Assembly: GCF_000769405.2 (NCBI RefSeq)
Contig: NZ_CP053439.1
Location: 3,592,001 to 3,656,000 of the forward strand
Length of the DNA: 64,000 bases
Direction: 5' to 3'
Source: Rhizobium brockwellii
GTDB taxonomy: Bacteria > Pseudomonadota > Alphaproteobacteria > Rhizobiales > Rhizobiaceae
Within the stretch, counting starts at the first letter, position 1; every line of letters begins with the position of its first letter. Positions 55,361 to 63,888 of the stretch are shown piece by piece. A program made the translations under genes and the position numbers. Below the pieces are notes generated by a model. The model saw only the letters and a program-made list of their open reading frames with translations. It had not been told where the DNA came from and ran no database searches.

Positions 55361-56593
55361 ATGCCGCCCGATGCCGGACGCGCTGCCGAAAAGGTGGCGC
55401 GTCAGTCCTACGGCAAGCTGATCGCCTTCCTCGCCGCCCGCTCGCGCGACGTGCCGGCGGCAGAGGATGCATTGTCGGAAGCGTTGGCTTCGGCTCTTCG
55501 CGTCTGGCCGGAACGCGGCGTTCCCGGCAATCCGGAAGCCTGGCTGCTGGTGGCTGCCCGCCGCAACCTCATGCAGGCGGCCCGCCACCGCACCGTCGAG
55601 GCCAATGCGCAAACGACGATATCGGTCGCCTTCGAGGAGGCTGAGGAACGCATGAACGCGGCCGGCAGCGCCGTCTTTCCCGATGAGCGGCTGAAGCTGC
55701 TCTTCGCCTGCACCCATCCCGCCATCGACAGCTCCGTGCATACAGCGCTGATGCTGCAGACCGTTCTCGGCATCGAAGCAAAGACCATCGCCCGATCGTT
55801 CGTCGTTTCACCCGAGGCGATGAGCCAGCGGCTGGTGCGGGCCAAGCTGAAGATCCGCGATGCCGGCATTCCCTTCGTCGTTCCGCCCCGTCCCGCCTTG
55901 CCCGGGCGGTTGGCGGCGGTGCTTTCGGCGATCTACGCAGCTTACGGTCTTGGCTGGGACGGTCTCGACGGAGAGAACGAACGCCATTCGCTTGCTGGCG
56001 AGGCGATCTGGCTCGGCCGCGCGCTTCTGGCGGTGCTGCCGGACGAGCCGGAAGCGGTCGGGCTGCTCTCCTTGATGCTTCACTGCGAAGCCCGCCGCAG
56101 CGCCCGGCGCGACGGTAGCGGCCGATATGTGCCGCTGGACGAGCAGGATACGGCCGCGTGGAACGCTATCATGATTGCAGAGGCGGATGCGCTGCTGCGC
56201 AAGGCCGGCAGCTTCGACCGTTTCGGCCCCTTCCAGTGCCAGGCGGCGATCCAGTCCGTGCATGCAGCGCGCCGGCTGTCGGGAACGACCGACTGGCAGG
56301 CGCTGACGACACTCTACGCGGCGCTGGTAATGATGAAGCCGACGCTGGGTGCACGCGTCAGCCAAGCTGCGGTGATCGGCCGGGCCTTGAGCGCCGCTGC
56401 CGGCCTGGAGGGGCTCGACAAGCTCGATCCGCGCGACATAGCAAGCTACCAGCCCTACTGGGCGGTGCGTGCCTTTCTGCTGACCCGGGCCGGCGATGAT
56501 ACCGCGGCAGCCGATGCCTATATGACGGCGATCGGCCTCAGCGACAGCCCCGCCGTGCGCGATTTTCTCGCGGGCCGCCTGAAGGGCATGTAG
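55361..56593 (+). CDS. ECF42-type sigma factor with C-terminal extension
   Basis: 410-residue extracytoplasmic-function sigma factor. Region 2 is about residues 10-75 (AEDALSEALASALRVWPERG, NPEAWLLVAARRNLMQAARH) and region 4 about 110-170 (TALMLQTVLGIEAKTIARSF, MSQRLVRAKLKIRDAGIPF). The remaining ~230 residues form the helical, TPR-like extension that marks group ECF42, which lacks an anti-sigma factor gene. The DGPF gene 7 bp upstream is the family's usual target. No candidate ECF promoter was identified before the DGPF gene. Confidence 0.9.
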   Translation: MPPDAGRAAEKVARQSYGKLIAFLAARSRDVPAAEDALSEALASALRVWPERGVPGNPEAWLLVAARRNLMQAARHRTVEANAQTTISVAFEEAEERMNAAGSAVFPDERLKLLFACTHPAIDSSVHTALMLQTVLGIEAKTIARSFVVSPEAMSQRLVRAKLKIRDAGIPFVVPPRPALPGRLAAVLSAIYAAYGLGWDGLDGENERHSLAGEAIWLGRALLAVLPDEPEAVGLLSLMLHCEARRSARRDGSGRYVPLDEQDTAAWNAIMIAEADALLRKAGSFDRFGPFQCQAAIQSVHAARRLSGTTDWQALTTLYAALVMMKPTLGARVSQAAVIGRALSAAAGLEGLDKLDPRDIASYQPYWAVRAFLLTRAGDDTAAADAYMTAIGLSDSPAVRDFLAGRLKGM

Positions 56594-56611
56594 CAGGGAA
56601 TGTCCAGCTGA

Positions 56612-57643
56612 TCATTTCTCGGTCAGCTTCAGCTCGATGCGGCGGTTGGTAGATCGCGCATCCGGCGTTTCCCCCGGCGCAATCGGCTGGAACTCGCCGA
56701 AGCCGGCAGCAACCAGCCGGTCGGCCGGCACGCCTTGTGCGATCAGGAACTTGACGACCGAAATCGCGCGCGCCGAGGAGAGCTCCCAATTGTCGCGATA
56801 GCGGCCCGTTCCGGCGAGCGGCACATTATCCGTATGGCCGTCGACGCGCAGCACCCAATTTATCTCCGGCGGAATTTCCTTGGCGAGATCGAGAAGGGCC
56901 GCGCCAAGCTTCGCCATCTCGGTCTGCCCTTCCGGGTTGAGATCGGCGCCGCCCGAGGGAAACAGCACTTCCGACTGGAAGACGAACCGGTCGCCGACGA
57001 TGCGGATATTCTCGCGGTCCGAGAGGATCTCACGCAGACGGCCGAAGAAGTCGGAACGGTAACGGTTCAGCTCCTGGACACGGGCAGCGAGCGCCACGTT
57101 GAGGCGGCTGCCGAGGTCGGCGATCTTGGTCTGAGAGACCCGGTCTTTATCCTCCGACGCCTGAAGGGCTGCTTCGACGGCGGCAATCTGGCTGCGAAGC
57201 GCTGCGATCTGCTGGTTTAGCAGTTCGACCTGGCTGAGCGCTCGTTCGCTCACCTGCTTCTGCTCGTCGAGCTCCTGTGTCATCGAGCCGATCCGCTTCT
57301 GCGCCGCATCCTGACCGCCCGAACCGGCATTCAGCAGCGCTTGCAGCCGCGACCGGTCGCCTTCGGCGCTAGCAAGCGAGGCCTGCAGATTGGCGACCGA
57401 ATCCTGGAGATCCTGGTTGCTGCCCTTTTCAAGCGCAAGAAGCTGCGTCAGCTCGTTGATCTGACTGTTAAGACGGCTGAGCACCTCATCGCGTCCGGTG
57501 ATCTCACGGCTGAGTATGAACTGCCCGACGACGAAGACTGTCAGCAGGAACATAATGGAGATGAGCAACGTCGACAGCGCGTCGACGAAGCCCGGCCAAT
57601 AATCGACCGTGCGTTCGCGGCGTCGGTTGCGGGCTAGAGCCAT
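56612..57643 (-). CDS. MotB/OmpA-like peptidoglycan-binding protein
   Basis: 343-residue protein: one N-terminal membrane helix in WPGFVDALSTLLISIMFLLTVF (with an Asp before the helix, as in stator B subunits), a long coiled coil (about 50-180, LLALEKGSNQDLQDSVANLQ and similar), and an OmpA-like domain (about 205-340) with DGHTDNVPLAGTGRYRDNWELSSARA. It starts 3 bp after the MotA-like gene. The pair looks like a proton-driven stator, but the partner machine is not evident. Confidence 0.88.
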   Translation of the reverse strand: MALARNRRRERTVDYWPGFVDALSTLLISIMFLLTVFVVGQFILSREITGRDEVLSRLNSQINELTQLLALEKGSNQDLQDSVANLQASLASAEGDRSRLQALLNAGSGGQDAAQKRIGSMTQELDEQKQVSERALSQVELLNQQIAALRSQIAAVEAALQASEDKDRVSQTKIADLGSRLNVALAARVQELNRYRSDFFGRLREILSDRENIRIVGDRFVFQSEVLFPSGGADLNPEGQTEMAKLGAALLDLAKEIPPEINWVLRVDGHTDNVPLAGTGRYRDNWELSSARAISVVKFLIAQGVPADRLVAAGFGEFQPIAPGETPDARSTNRRIELKLTEK

Positions 57644-57646
57644 GGC

Positions 57647-58753
57647 TTACTTGCCCTCGCTCTTTTCTGCCTGGCTGACGCGGTCGCGCAAACGCTCGCC
57701 CCTCTCGCCTGCGCGCTCCTGCACGCCGATGCGTTCGGCAAGCCGATCGAGCGTGCGGCGCATCGCCTTCGCCTCATCCTGCTGTGCCTCGATCCAGTCG
57801 CGCAGCATCTGCTGCTCGTTGCGCATGTTCTTGACGAGACCTTGAATGCCTTCGGCAAGGCTCGCCATGGCGGCGACGGAGCGCTGGCTGCCGGCACCAC
57901 CCTCTTCAGAGACCTTGCGCAGATAGTCGGAGAGCGCGCGCATATCGTCCGACGAAGCACCGGAAACGGCCTCGAGAGCCGGGGCAAGATGATCGGAGCC
58001 GACATCTGTGACCGAGGAGAGCCAGTTTTCCAGCTCCATATAGAAGCGGTTTTGCGCGCGGCCGGCCTGGAGGTCGAGGAAGCCGAGAATGAGCGAACCG
58101 GAAAGGCCGAGCAGCGAGGAGGAGAAGGCCTGGCCCATGCCCGAAAGCGGCGTGGAAAGCCCTTCCTTCAGCGCCGAGAGCACGTCCCCGGTGCCGTTCG
58201 AGCCGGCATCGAGCGACTGGATGACAATGCTTATCGAACCAATCGTGCCGATGAGGCCCCAGAAGGTGCCGAGCAGGCCGAGGAAGACCAAGAGGCCGAT
58301 CAGGTAGCGTGAAACATCGCGCGATTCGTCGAGGCGGCTGGCAATCGAATCGAGGATCGAGCGCAGCGCCGTCGTCGACAGCGACGCTGAGGACTTGCGA
58401 CTGCCGAGCAGCGCCCGCATTGGCGCAAGCAGCCGCGGATTGCGGTTGACCTTGTCGACGCTGCCGGCGGCGCGGAAGGAATTAAACCAGCGTACCTCGG
58501 GGCGAAGCGCCAGTACATGGTTGAAAACAAGGATGATTCCGACGCCAAGAACACCGACGATCAGGCCGTTGAGGCCCGGATTGTGCATGAAGGCGGTCTG
58601 CGTCTGGCGGAAGAGGATGGCGGCGATAAAGCCGACGATGACGAGGAAAAGCAGCATCGTCCAGAGGAAGGGCATGGGACTCGAAAGCCTGTTGGCATAA
58701 GTGCCAGCCGTCTTTTCGGTGGAGCCGATCTCCGCCACATTCACATTTTCCAT
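57647..58753 (-). CDS. MotA/TolQ/ExbB-like membrane protein
   Basis: 368-residue membrane protein with helices at about 28-50, 62-82, 148-172 and 205-228. It carries the channel-family region LLGTFWGLIGTIGSISIVIQ and GMGQAFSSSLLGLSGSLILGFLDL. A long cytoplasmic C-terminal tail is predicted coiled coil (about 290-368). It forms a two-gene unit with the MotB-like gene, distinct from tolQR in this window. Related to ZorA of Zorya defence by fold, but no ZorC or ZorD genes are present. Confidence 0.85.
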   Translation of the reverse strand: MENVNVAEIGSTEKTAGTYANRLSSPMPFLWTMLLFLVIVGFIAAILFRQTQTAFMHNPGLNGLIVGVLGVGIILVFNHVLALRPEVRWFNSFRAAGSVDKVNRNPRLLAPMRALLGSRKSSASLSTTALRSILDSIASRLDESRDVSRYLIGLLVFLGLLGTFWGLIGTIGSISIVIQSLDAGSNGTGDVLSALKEGLSTPLSGMGQAFSSSLLGLSGSLILGFLDLQAGRAQNRFYMELENWLSSVTDVGSDHLAPALEAVSGASSDDMRALSDYLRKVSEEGGAGSQRSVAAMASLAEGIQGLVKNMRNEQQMLRDWIEAQQDEAKAMRRTLDRLAERIGVQERAGERGERLRDRVSQAEKSEGK

Positions 58754-58864
58754 AGGGTCGCTGCCTCCGGAGTCATTGCTGGCGGAGACTAGAGCAACAT
58801 TGTGCCGAATTGAAGTATGCCGGGGCGAAAACCGTGACTTTACAACAGCCAGATTTTCGTTCGG

Positions 58865-59665
58865 TCACTTGGCGGGAACCGGCCGCTTGACGACTTCGAT
58901 CAGCGCCTTGTGGATGATCTCGTTGCCGGCGACGATCGTGCCGCTCTCCAGCATCGTGGCGCCGCCGTCCCAGTCGGTGGCGAAGCCGCCGGCTTCGCGG
59001 ATGAGCAGGATGCCGGCCGCCACGTCCCAGGGCGCAAGCTCCGCTTCCCAGAAACCGTCGAAGCGCCCTGCCGCGACATAGGCGAGATCAAGCGTCGGCG
59101 AGCCCAAGCGGCGGATGCCCGCCACTTCGCCCATTACGTGGCGAAGCTCGACCAGGAACTTGCCGTGATTGCGCTTGCCGAGCGCCGGTACGCCACAGCC
59201 GATGACGCAATCCGACAGCGCCCGGCGCGCAGCGACGCGCAGGCGCCGGTCATTGAGGAAGGCGCCGCCGCCGCGCTCGGCGGTATAAAGTTCGTCGGTT
59301 GCCGGATTGAAAACAACGGCGGCAACGATCTCGCCATTGCGTTCGAGCGCGATCGAGACAGCGAAGGCTGGGATGCCGTGCAAAAAGTTCGTCGTACCGT
59401 CGAGCGGGTCGACGATCCAGCGATGCGCGCCGTCGGTGCCCTTGATTTCCTCGCTTTCCTCGCCGAGGAAGCCATAGGTCGGACGCGCCTTGAGCAACTC
59501 TTCCCTGACGATCTTTTCGGCCTTGCGGTCGGCGGTGGAAACGAAGTCGCCCGGTCCTTTCACGGAAACCTGCAGGTTCTGCACTTCGCCGAAATCACGT
59601 CCCAGCGACTTTCCTGCCTTGAGGGCAGCCTGAACCATGACATTGAGAAGAGCTGAACGGGCCAT
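58865..59665 (-). CDS. suhB: Inositol monophosphatase family protein (SuhB-like)
   Basis: 266-residue Mg-dependent phosphatase. Metal-binding motifs are FLGEESEE (about residues 65-72) and WIVDPLDGTTNFLHG (about 82-96), plus WDVAAGILLIREAGG near the C-terminus. The start at 59665 (MARSALLNVMVQAA) matches the family. SuhB of E. coli also takes part in ribosomal RNA antitermination; whether this one does is unknown. Single-gene unit, divergent from tetR. Confidence 0.92.
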   Translation of the reverse strand: MARSALLNVMVQAALKAGKSLGRDFGEVQNLQVSVKGPGDFVSTADRKAEKIVREELLKARPTYGFLGEESEEIKGTDGAHRWIVDPLDGTTNFLHGIPAFAVSIALERNGEIVAAVVFNPATDELYTAERGGGAFLNDRRLRVAARRALSDCVIGCGVPALGKRNHGKFLVELRHVMGEVAGIRRLGSPTLDLAYVAAGRFDGFWEAELAPWDVAAGILLIREAGGFATDWDGGATMLESGTIVAGNEIIHKALIEVVKRPVPAK

Positions 59666-59847
59666 CGGCGCATTTTTCCTTGGGACTGATACGGGGCGCG
59701 CGCGCTGCCAGGGGCGGGAAGTGTCCCTGAACATGCATGACAGGCAGCGCTGCGAAGATTGGCGGCCTCAAGACCACAAAATCAGGGAAATTTCAAGGGC
59801 AGGCGCGCATGGCTGCCCTGCGGCGCCGGAAACCATCAATTTTATTC

Positions 59848-59863
59848 TGGACAGATTAGTCCA
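59848..59863. promoter_or_regulatory. Putative TetR operator 1
   Basis: TGGAC-AGATTA-GTCCA at 59848-59863 is a perfect inverted repeat lying 20 bp before the tetR start codon. It shares 12 of 16 positions with the site at 60503-60518 before the SDR gene. Confidence 0.7.
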
Positions 59864-59883
59864 ATAAGAGTAGAAGCCTGGTC

Positions 59884-60462
59884 ATGGCACGACACAAGGA
59901 ATTCGATCGCGACACCGCCCTTCATGCCGCCATCGGCGTATTTACCGAGCACGGCTATGAAGGCACCTCGACCGAAGAATTGCTGACGGCGATGAAGATC
60001 AGCCGGCAAAGCATGTACGACACCTTCGGCGACAAGCGCGGTCTCTATCTGGAAGCGCTGAAGCGCTACAATGTAGAGAGCATCGACAAGATCATCGCCG
60101 ATCTTCGCGGCGAAGGCCGGCCGATCGAGGCGCTGGAAGGCGCTCTTGTCGCCTTCGCCTCGCGTCCCGCTGCCGAGGCCCGGCGCGGCTGCCTCGGTGT
60201 CAGCGCCATCTGTGAATTCGGCCGCACCGATGCCGAGGTCGCAGCCCTGACCGACAGCGCCGGCCACGCGCTTCACGCGGCGATCGAGAGCCTTCTCAGG
60301 GAGGCTCGCAGGACCGGAGATCTCGCAGCAGATATCGATATCGCCGACGCCATTCCGTTTCTCGGCGCTGCGCTGTCAGGCATGAAAGTCAGCGCCCGGA
60401 ACGGCGCCCCACCCGCGACGCTCCGGGGTATCGCACACATGGCAATCAGAAGCCTCCGCTGA
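59884..60462 (+). CDS. TetR-family transcriptional regulator
   Basis: 192-residue repressor. The N-terminal helix-turn-helix (about residues 8-55) contains ALHAAIGVFTEHGYEGTSTE and SRQSMYDTFGDKRGLYLEAL. The C-terminal ligand domain includes RRGCLGVSAICEF, similar to regulators of small-molecule-induced reductases. A palindromic operator precedes it, and a matching one precedes the SDR gene 74 bp downstream, so it likely represses itself and that gene. Confidence 0.92.
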   Translation: MARHKEFDRDTALHAAIGVFTEHGYEGTSTEELLTAMKISRQSMYDTFGDKRGLYLEALKRYNVESIDKIIADLRGEGRPIEALEGALVAFASRPAAEARRGCLGVSAICEFGRTDAEVAALTDSAGHALHAAIESLLREARRTGDLAADIDIADAIPFLGAALSGMKVSARNGAPPATLRGIAHMAIRSLR

Positions 60463-60502
60463 CGAGGGGACAACTCCGAACCGGCCCTTTCATGGGCAAT
60501 TC

Positions 60503-60518
60503 TAGACTGATCAATCCA
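60503..60518. promoter_or_regulatory. Putative TetR operator 2
   Basis: TAGACTGATCAATCCA at 60503-60518 is an imperfect inverted repeat matching operator 1 at 12 of 16 positions (T.GAC.GAT.A.TCCA). It lies 18 bp before the SDR start codon, overlapping the region where RNA polymerase or the ribosome would bind. Confidence 0.62.
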
Positions 60519-60536
60519 GAAAAAAAGGAAACCTGC

Positions 60537-61277
60537 ATGTCTCAATCCCTTTCCACCAAGATCGCCCTCGTTACCGGCGGCGCGCGCGGCATCGGTGCCG
60601 CTATCGTCCGAAGGCTCGCTGCTGATGGCGCCGCCGTCGCCTTCACCTATTCCAGCTCCGAGCACAAGGCGAAGGCGATCATCGCCGAATTGGAGGCTCT
60701 TGGCGGCAGGGCGCTGGCGATCCGGGCCGACAGCGCCGATGCGAAGGCCGTACAGGATGCCGTCGCGTTGACAGCCGGGACCTTTGGCGGTCTCGACATT
60801 CTCGTCAGCAATGCCGGCATTCTCATCCTCAACCCGCTCGACGACTATTCGCTCGAAGATTTCGACCGGATGTTCGCCGTCAACGTCCGCGCTGCCTTCG
60901 TCGGTATCCAGGCAGCGGCAAGACATATGAAGGAAGGCGGCCGCATCATCACCATCGGCAGCGTCACCGCCGATCGCAGCGGCTTTCCGACCTCCGCAGT
61001 CTACAGCATGACGAAGGGCGCAATCGCCTCGATGACCCGCGGCCTCGCCCGCGATCTCGGCCCACGCGGCATCACCGTCAACAACATCCAGCCCGGCCCG
61101 ACGGCGACCGACATGAACTCCAATGAAGACGATCATGAGCGCCTCAAGCCACTGATGGCGCTTGGCCGCTTGGGTGAGGACCGCGAGATTGCCGGCCTCG
61201 CCGCCTATCTCGCCAGTGCCGAGGCCGCCTTCGTCACCGGCGCCAGCCTGACGATCGACGGCGGTTATCTCGCCTGA
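60537..61277 (+). CDS. SDR-family oxidoreductase
   Basis: 246-residue classical short-chain dehydrogenase. Cofactor motif VTGGARGIGAAIVRRLA, structural NAG (VSNAGIL), and the Ser-Tyr-Lys catalytic set in GSVTADRSGFPTSAVYSMTK; C-terminal TGASLTIDGGYLA. The start at 60537 has AAGGAAA upstream. It is regulated, by inference, by the TetR protein encoded next to it. The substrate is unknown; family members act on 3-oxoacyl groups, sugars or xenobiotic carbonyls. Confidence 0.92.
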   Translation: MSQSLSTKIALVTGGARGIGAAIVRRLAADGAAVAFTYSSSEHKAKAIIAELEALGGRALAIRADSADAKAVQDAVALTAGTFGGLDILVSNAGILILNPLDDYSLEDFDRMFAVNVRAAFVGIQAAARHMKEGGRIITIGSVTADRSGFPTSAVYSMTKGAIASMTRGLARDLGPRGITVNNIQPGPTATDMNSNEDDHERLKPLMALGRLGEDREIAGLAAYLASAEAAFVTGASLTIDGGYLA

Positions 61278-61306
61278 ATACAGAACCTGCACGGCTATGA
61301 TCAAAA

Positions 61307-61334
61307 GCCGGCGGCATCCTGCGATACCGCCGGC
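61307..61334. terminator. Hairpin between convergent SDR and cheB genes
   Basis: GCCGGCGG (61307-61314) and CCGCCGGC (61327-61334) form a perfect 8-bp stem. T-tracts are poor on both sides (AAAA before it would give four Ts on the minus strand), so it is a modest bidirectional terminator, mainly for cheB. Confidence 0.55.
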
Positions 61335-61358
61335 CTCAGCCCGTCCGTTGAAACCGAT

Positions 61359-62456
61359 TTAAAACTTCTGCTGCGTTATCAAAACTTCGCGAGCGATCTG
61401 ATCGAGCGGCAGGATACGGTCGACGCCGCCTTTGGCGATCGCCTCCTTCGGCATGCCGAAAACGACTGAACTCGCCTCGTCCTGCGCCACCGTGTAGGCG
61501 CCGGCCTGATGCATTTCCAGCATGCCGCGCGCGCCGTCGTCGCCCATGCCGGTCATGATGATGCCCATGGCGTTCGAGCCGGCCGAGCGCGCCGCCGAGC
61601 GGAAGAGTACGTCGACGGAAGGCCGGTGTCGCGACACCAGTGGCCCGGTCTTGACGCTGACATAGTAGCGCGCACCCTGGCGCTCGAGCAGCATGTGCTT
61701 GTCGCCTGGTGCGATCAGCACATGGCCGCGCAGCACCGGATCGCCATCGACGGCTTCCTTGACCTCGACCTCGCAAAGCCCGTTCAGCCGCTTGGCAAAG
61801 GCGGCAGTGAATTTCTCCGGCATATGCTGGACGATCACCATGCCAGGCGCATTGGCCGGCAATTCCTCCAGGAACTCGCGCAGCGCTTCGGTGCCGCCGG
61901 TGGAGGCGCCGACGCAGACGACCATCTCGGTCGTCTTGGCCATGGCCCGCCCCGTCGGCGGCGGCAGCATCGCATCCGCAGTCAGCTTCTTGGCCGGCCC
62001 CTCCATTGAGGCGGAGCGGATGGTTCCAGCGGCGCGGCGCACATTGGAAAGCCGCGCCTGCGCGGCGCTCTTGACGACTTCGCGAATACGCATTGCATCG
62101 TCGGAAAGGCTGTCGGCAGCCCCGATCTTCGATTTCAGGATGACGTCGACGGCGCCGGCCTCCAGCGCCTGGAGCAGCGTTTCCGATCCCGCCTCCGTCA
62201 GCGACGAGCACATCACGACGGGGATCGGCCGTTGCGACATCAGCTTGCGCAGGAAGGTGATGCCGTCCATGCGCGGCATTTCCACATCGAGCGTGATGAC
62301 ATCGGGGATCTCATCCTGCAGCTTCCGCGCTGCCATGAAGGGGTCGGATGCGACCGCCATGATCTCGATATCGGGATCCTGCTCCAGCACATGGGTCAGC
62401 GTCTGGCGGATGCTGGCGGAATCGTCGATGATGAGAACGCGAATTTTCTTGGCCAT
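61359..62456 (-). CDS. cheB: Chemotaxis response regulator protein-glutamate methylesterase CheB
   Basis: 365-residue CheB. The N-terminal receiver domain has acidic residues in [13 protein letters not shown], the phosphoacceptor Asp in [11 protein letters not shown] and Lys in VILKSKIG. The C-terminal esterase/amidase domain (about 170-360) has the catalytic Ser in [11 protein letters not shown], His in VQHMPEKF and Asp in [10 protein letters not shown]. It demethylates or deamidates chemoreceptors. It is the last gene of the local che unit, 61 bp after cheR, with no cheY, cheD or receptor gene following. Confidence 0.96.
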   Translation of the reverse strand: MAKKIRVLIIDDSASIRQTLTHVLEQDPDIEIMAVASDPFMAARKLQDEIPDVITLDVEMPRMDGITFLRKLMSQRPIPVVMCSSLTEAGSETLLQALEAGAVDVILKSKIGAADSLSDDAMRIREVVKSAAQARLSNVRRAAGTIRSASMEGPAKKLTADAMLPPPTGRAMAKTTEMVVCVGASTGGTEALREFLEELPANAPGMVIVQHMPEKFTAAFAKRLNGLCEVEVKEAVDGDPVLRGHVLIAPGDKHMLLERQGARYYVSVKTGPLVSRHRPSVDVLFRSAARSAGSNAMGIIMTGMGDDGARGMLEMHQAGAYTVAQDEASSVVFGMPKEAIAKGGVDRILPLDQIAREVLITQQKF

Positions 62457-62517
62457 GAGTGCCCCTAATGCATGCCGTCCAGAAGCGCGCAGCGGTTTTG
62501 GGATGACGCGATGCGCT

Positions 62518-63375
62518 TTAGATACGCTGAAACACCGTATTCGAGACCTGCTTCAACGGCAGATCGAAGCCGGTGATCGATTCGGAATGGCCGATGAACA
62601 TGTAGCCGCCCTTCGCCAGGCAGGCACAGAGGCGGTTGAGAACCCCAGCCTGAGTCTGCTTGTCGAAGTAGATTAGCACGTTGCGGCAGAAGACGACGTT
62701 CATCAACTCGCCGATCGCGTATTTCTCGTCCATCAGGTTCATGCGGGCAAAACCGATCTTGCTGCGCAGTTTCGGCGTAATACGCACCTCCCGCCGACCC
62801 GGCTGCTTGGCTGTCAGCACGTATTTGCGCTGCAGATCGCGCGGCACAGGCGCAATCAAATCTTCCGGGTAGATGCCCCGGCGCGCCGTCTGCAGCACAT
62901 CGGTGGAAAGGTCGGTCGCCAGAACGCTGTAGGAGACGTCGTTGCGGCCTTCGGCGAATTCCGCCAGCACCATCGCCATCGTGTAGGGTTCCGCTCCCGT
63001 CGAGCAGGCCGAACTCCAGGTGCGGATAGTGCGAACGCCGCTATTGGCGATCGCTGGCAGCGCTACCGTCTGCAGATAGTCGAAATGCTTGGCTTCGCGG
63101 AAGAAGTCGGTCTTATTCGTCGTCACCACGTCGATCAGGTAGACGGTTTCCTGGTCGAGGCCGTCATGATTGAACAGGAAATCGCAATAATCGTCGAAGG
63201 TCGCATGGTTGGTTGCGCGAAGGCGGCGCCTCAACCGTCCTTCGAGCATCGTCAGCTTGGTCGGCGGCATCTTGATGCCGCTATAGTCGTAGATGAACCG
63301 GGCAAGCTTGTCGAAATTGCGCTTGCTGATCCGGTCACCCGGCAATTGGGTTTCCACCGCTGCTGCCATACTCAT
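62518..63375 (-). CDS. cheR: Chemotaxis protein methyltransferase CheR
   Basis: 285-residue S-adenosylmethionine-dependent methyltransferase of chemoreceptor glutamates. N-terminal helical domain with [21 protein letters not shown]; catalytic domain with [17 protein letters not shown] (SAM site), [17 protein letters not shown], and [17 protein letters not shown]-terminal FIGHSES. An alternative ATG two codons downstream exists. It starts 30 bp after cheW. Confidence 0.96.
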   Translation of the reverse strand: MSMAAAVETQLPGDRISKRNFDKLARFIYDYSGIKMPPTKLTMLEGRLRRRLRATNHATFDDYCDFLFNHDGLDQETVYLIDVVTTNKTDFFREAKHFDYLQTVALPAIANSGVRTIRTWSSACSTGAEPYTMAMVLAEFAEGRNDVSYSVLATDLSTDVLQTARRGIYPEDLIAPVPRDLQRKYVLTAKQPGRREVRITPKLRSKIGFARMNLMDEKYAIGELMNVVFCRNVLIYFDKQTQAGVLNRLCACLAKGGYMFIGHSESITGFDLPLKQVSNTVFQRI

Positions 63376-63405
63376 AGAATGCAGTACTCCGAGTTGATGC
63401 GCGGG

Positions 63406-63888
63406 TCAGGCCGCTGATTGCAGTGCCGAGGCGTCCTCGCGCGACAGCAAGCGTGCAAGGTCGATGATGACGACGAAGCCGTTTTCACGGCGAACGACGC
63501 CGGCGATATAGTCCGAGCGCCAGCGCACGCCGATATCGGGCGCCGCCTCGATCTGCTCGCGCCGGAATGGCGTGACCTCGAAGACGCGGTCGGCGACGAG
63601 GCCGAGGGTGAGGAGCCGGTTTTCCATCGGCACGTCGAGGACGAGCACCCGCGTGTGCGGCGTCGGCACGGTCTTCGTCATGCCGAGCTTCAGGCGAAGA
63701 TCGATCGTCGGCACGCCCTGCCCGCGCACGTCGCGCAGGCCGAGCAGATAATCGGGACCATTCGGAATCTTGAAAGCTTCCGCATAGTCGAGGATTTCCC
63801 GTACCACCTCCACCGGCACGGCGAAGATCTCATCGCCGAGGCTGAAGGTCACGAATTGCGCTTCCAGGGATGTCGTGGCCATGATCAT
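63406..63888 (-). CDS. cheW: Chemotaxis coupling protein CheW
   Basis: 160-residue scaffold that couples receptors to CheA. FVTFSLGDEIFAVPVEVVREIL at the start, LLGLRDVRGQGVPTIDLRLKLG in the middle and NGFVVIIDLARLL near the end are standard CheW blocks. The ATG at 63888 overlaps the stop codon of the upstream gene (ATGA) and has AAGGA six bases upstream. Confidence 0.95.
   Translation of the reverse strand: MIMATTSLEAQFVTFSLGDEIFAVPVEVVREILDYAEAFKIPNGPDYLLGLRDVRGQGVPTIDLRLKLGMTKTVPTPHTRVLVLDVPMENRLLTLGLVADRVFEVTPFRREQIEAAPDIGVRWRSDYIAGVVRRENGFVVIIDLARLLSREDASALQSAA

Noticed and set aside
56612..58753. Zorya-type phage defence (ZorAB)
   Set aside because: The two proteins share the stator fold with ZorA and ZorB, but no ZorC/ZorD or ZorE gene lies nearby and the neighbours are suhB and an ECF sigma factor.
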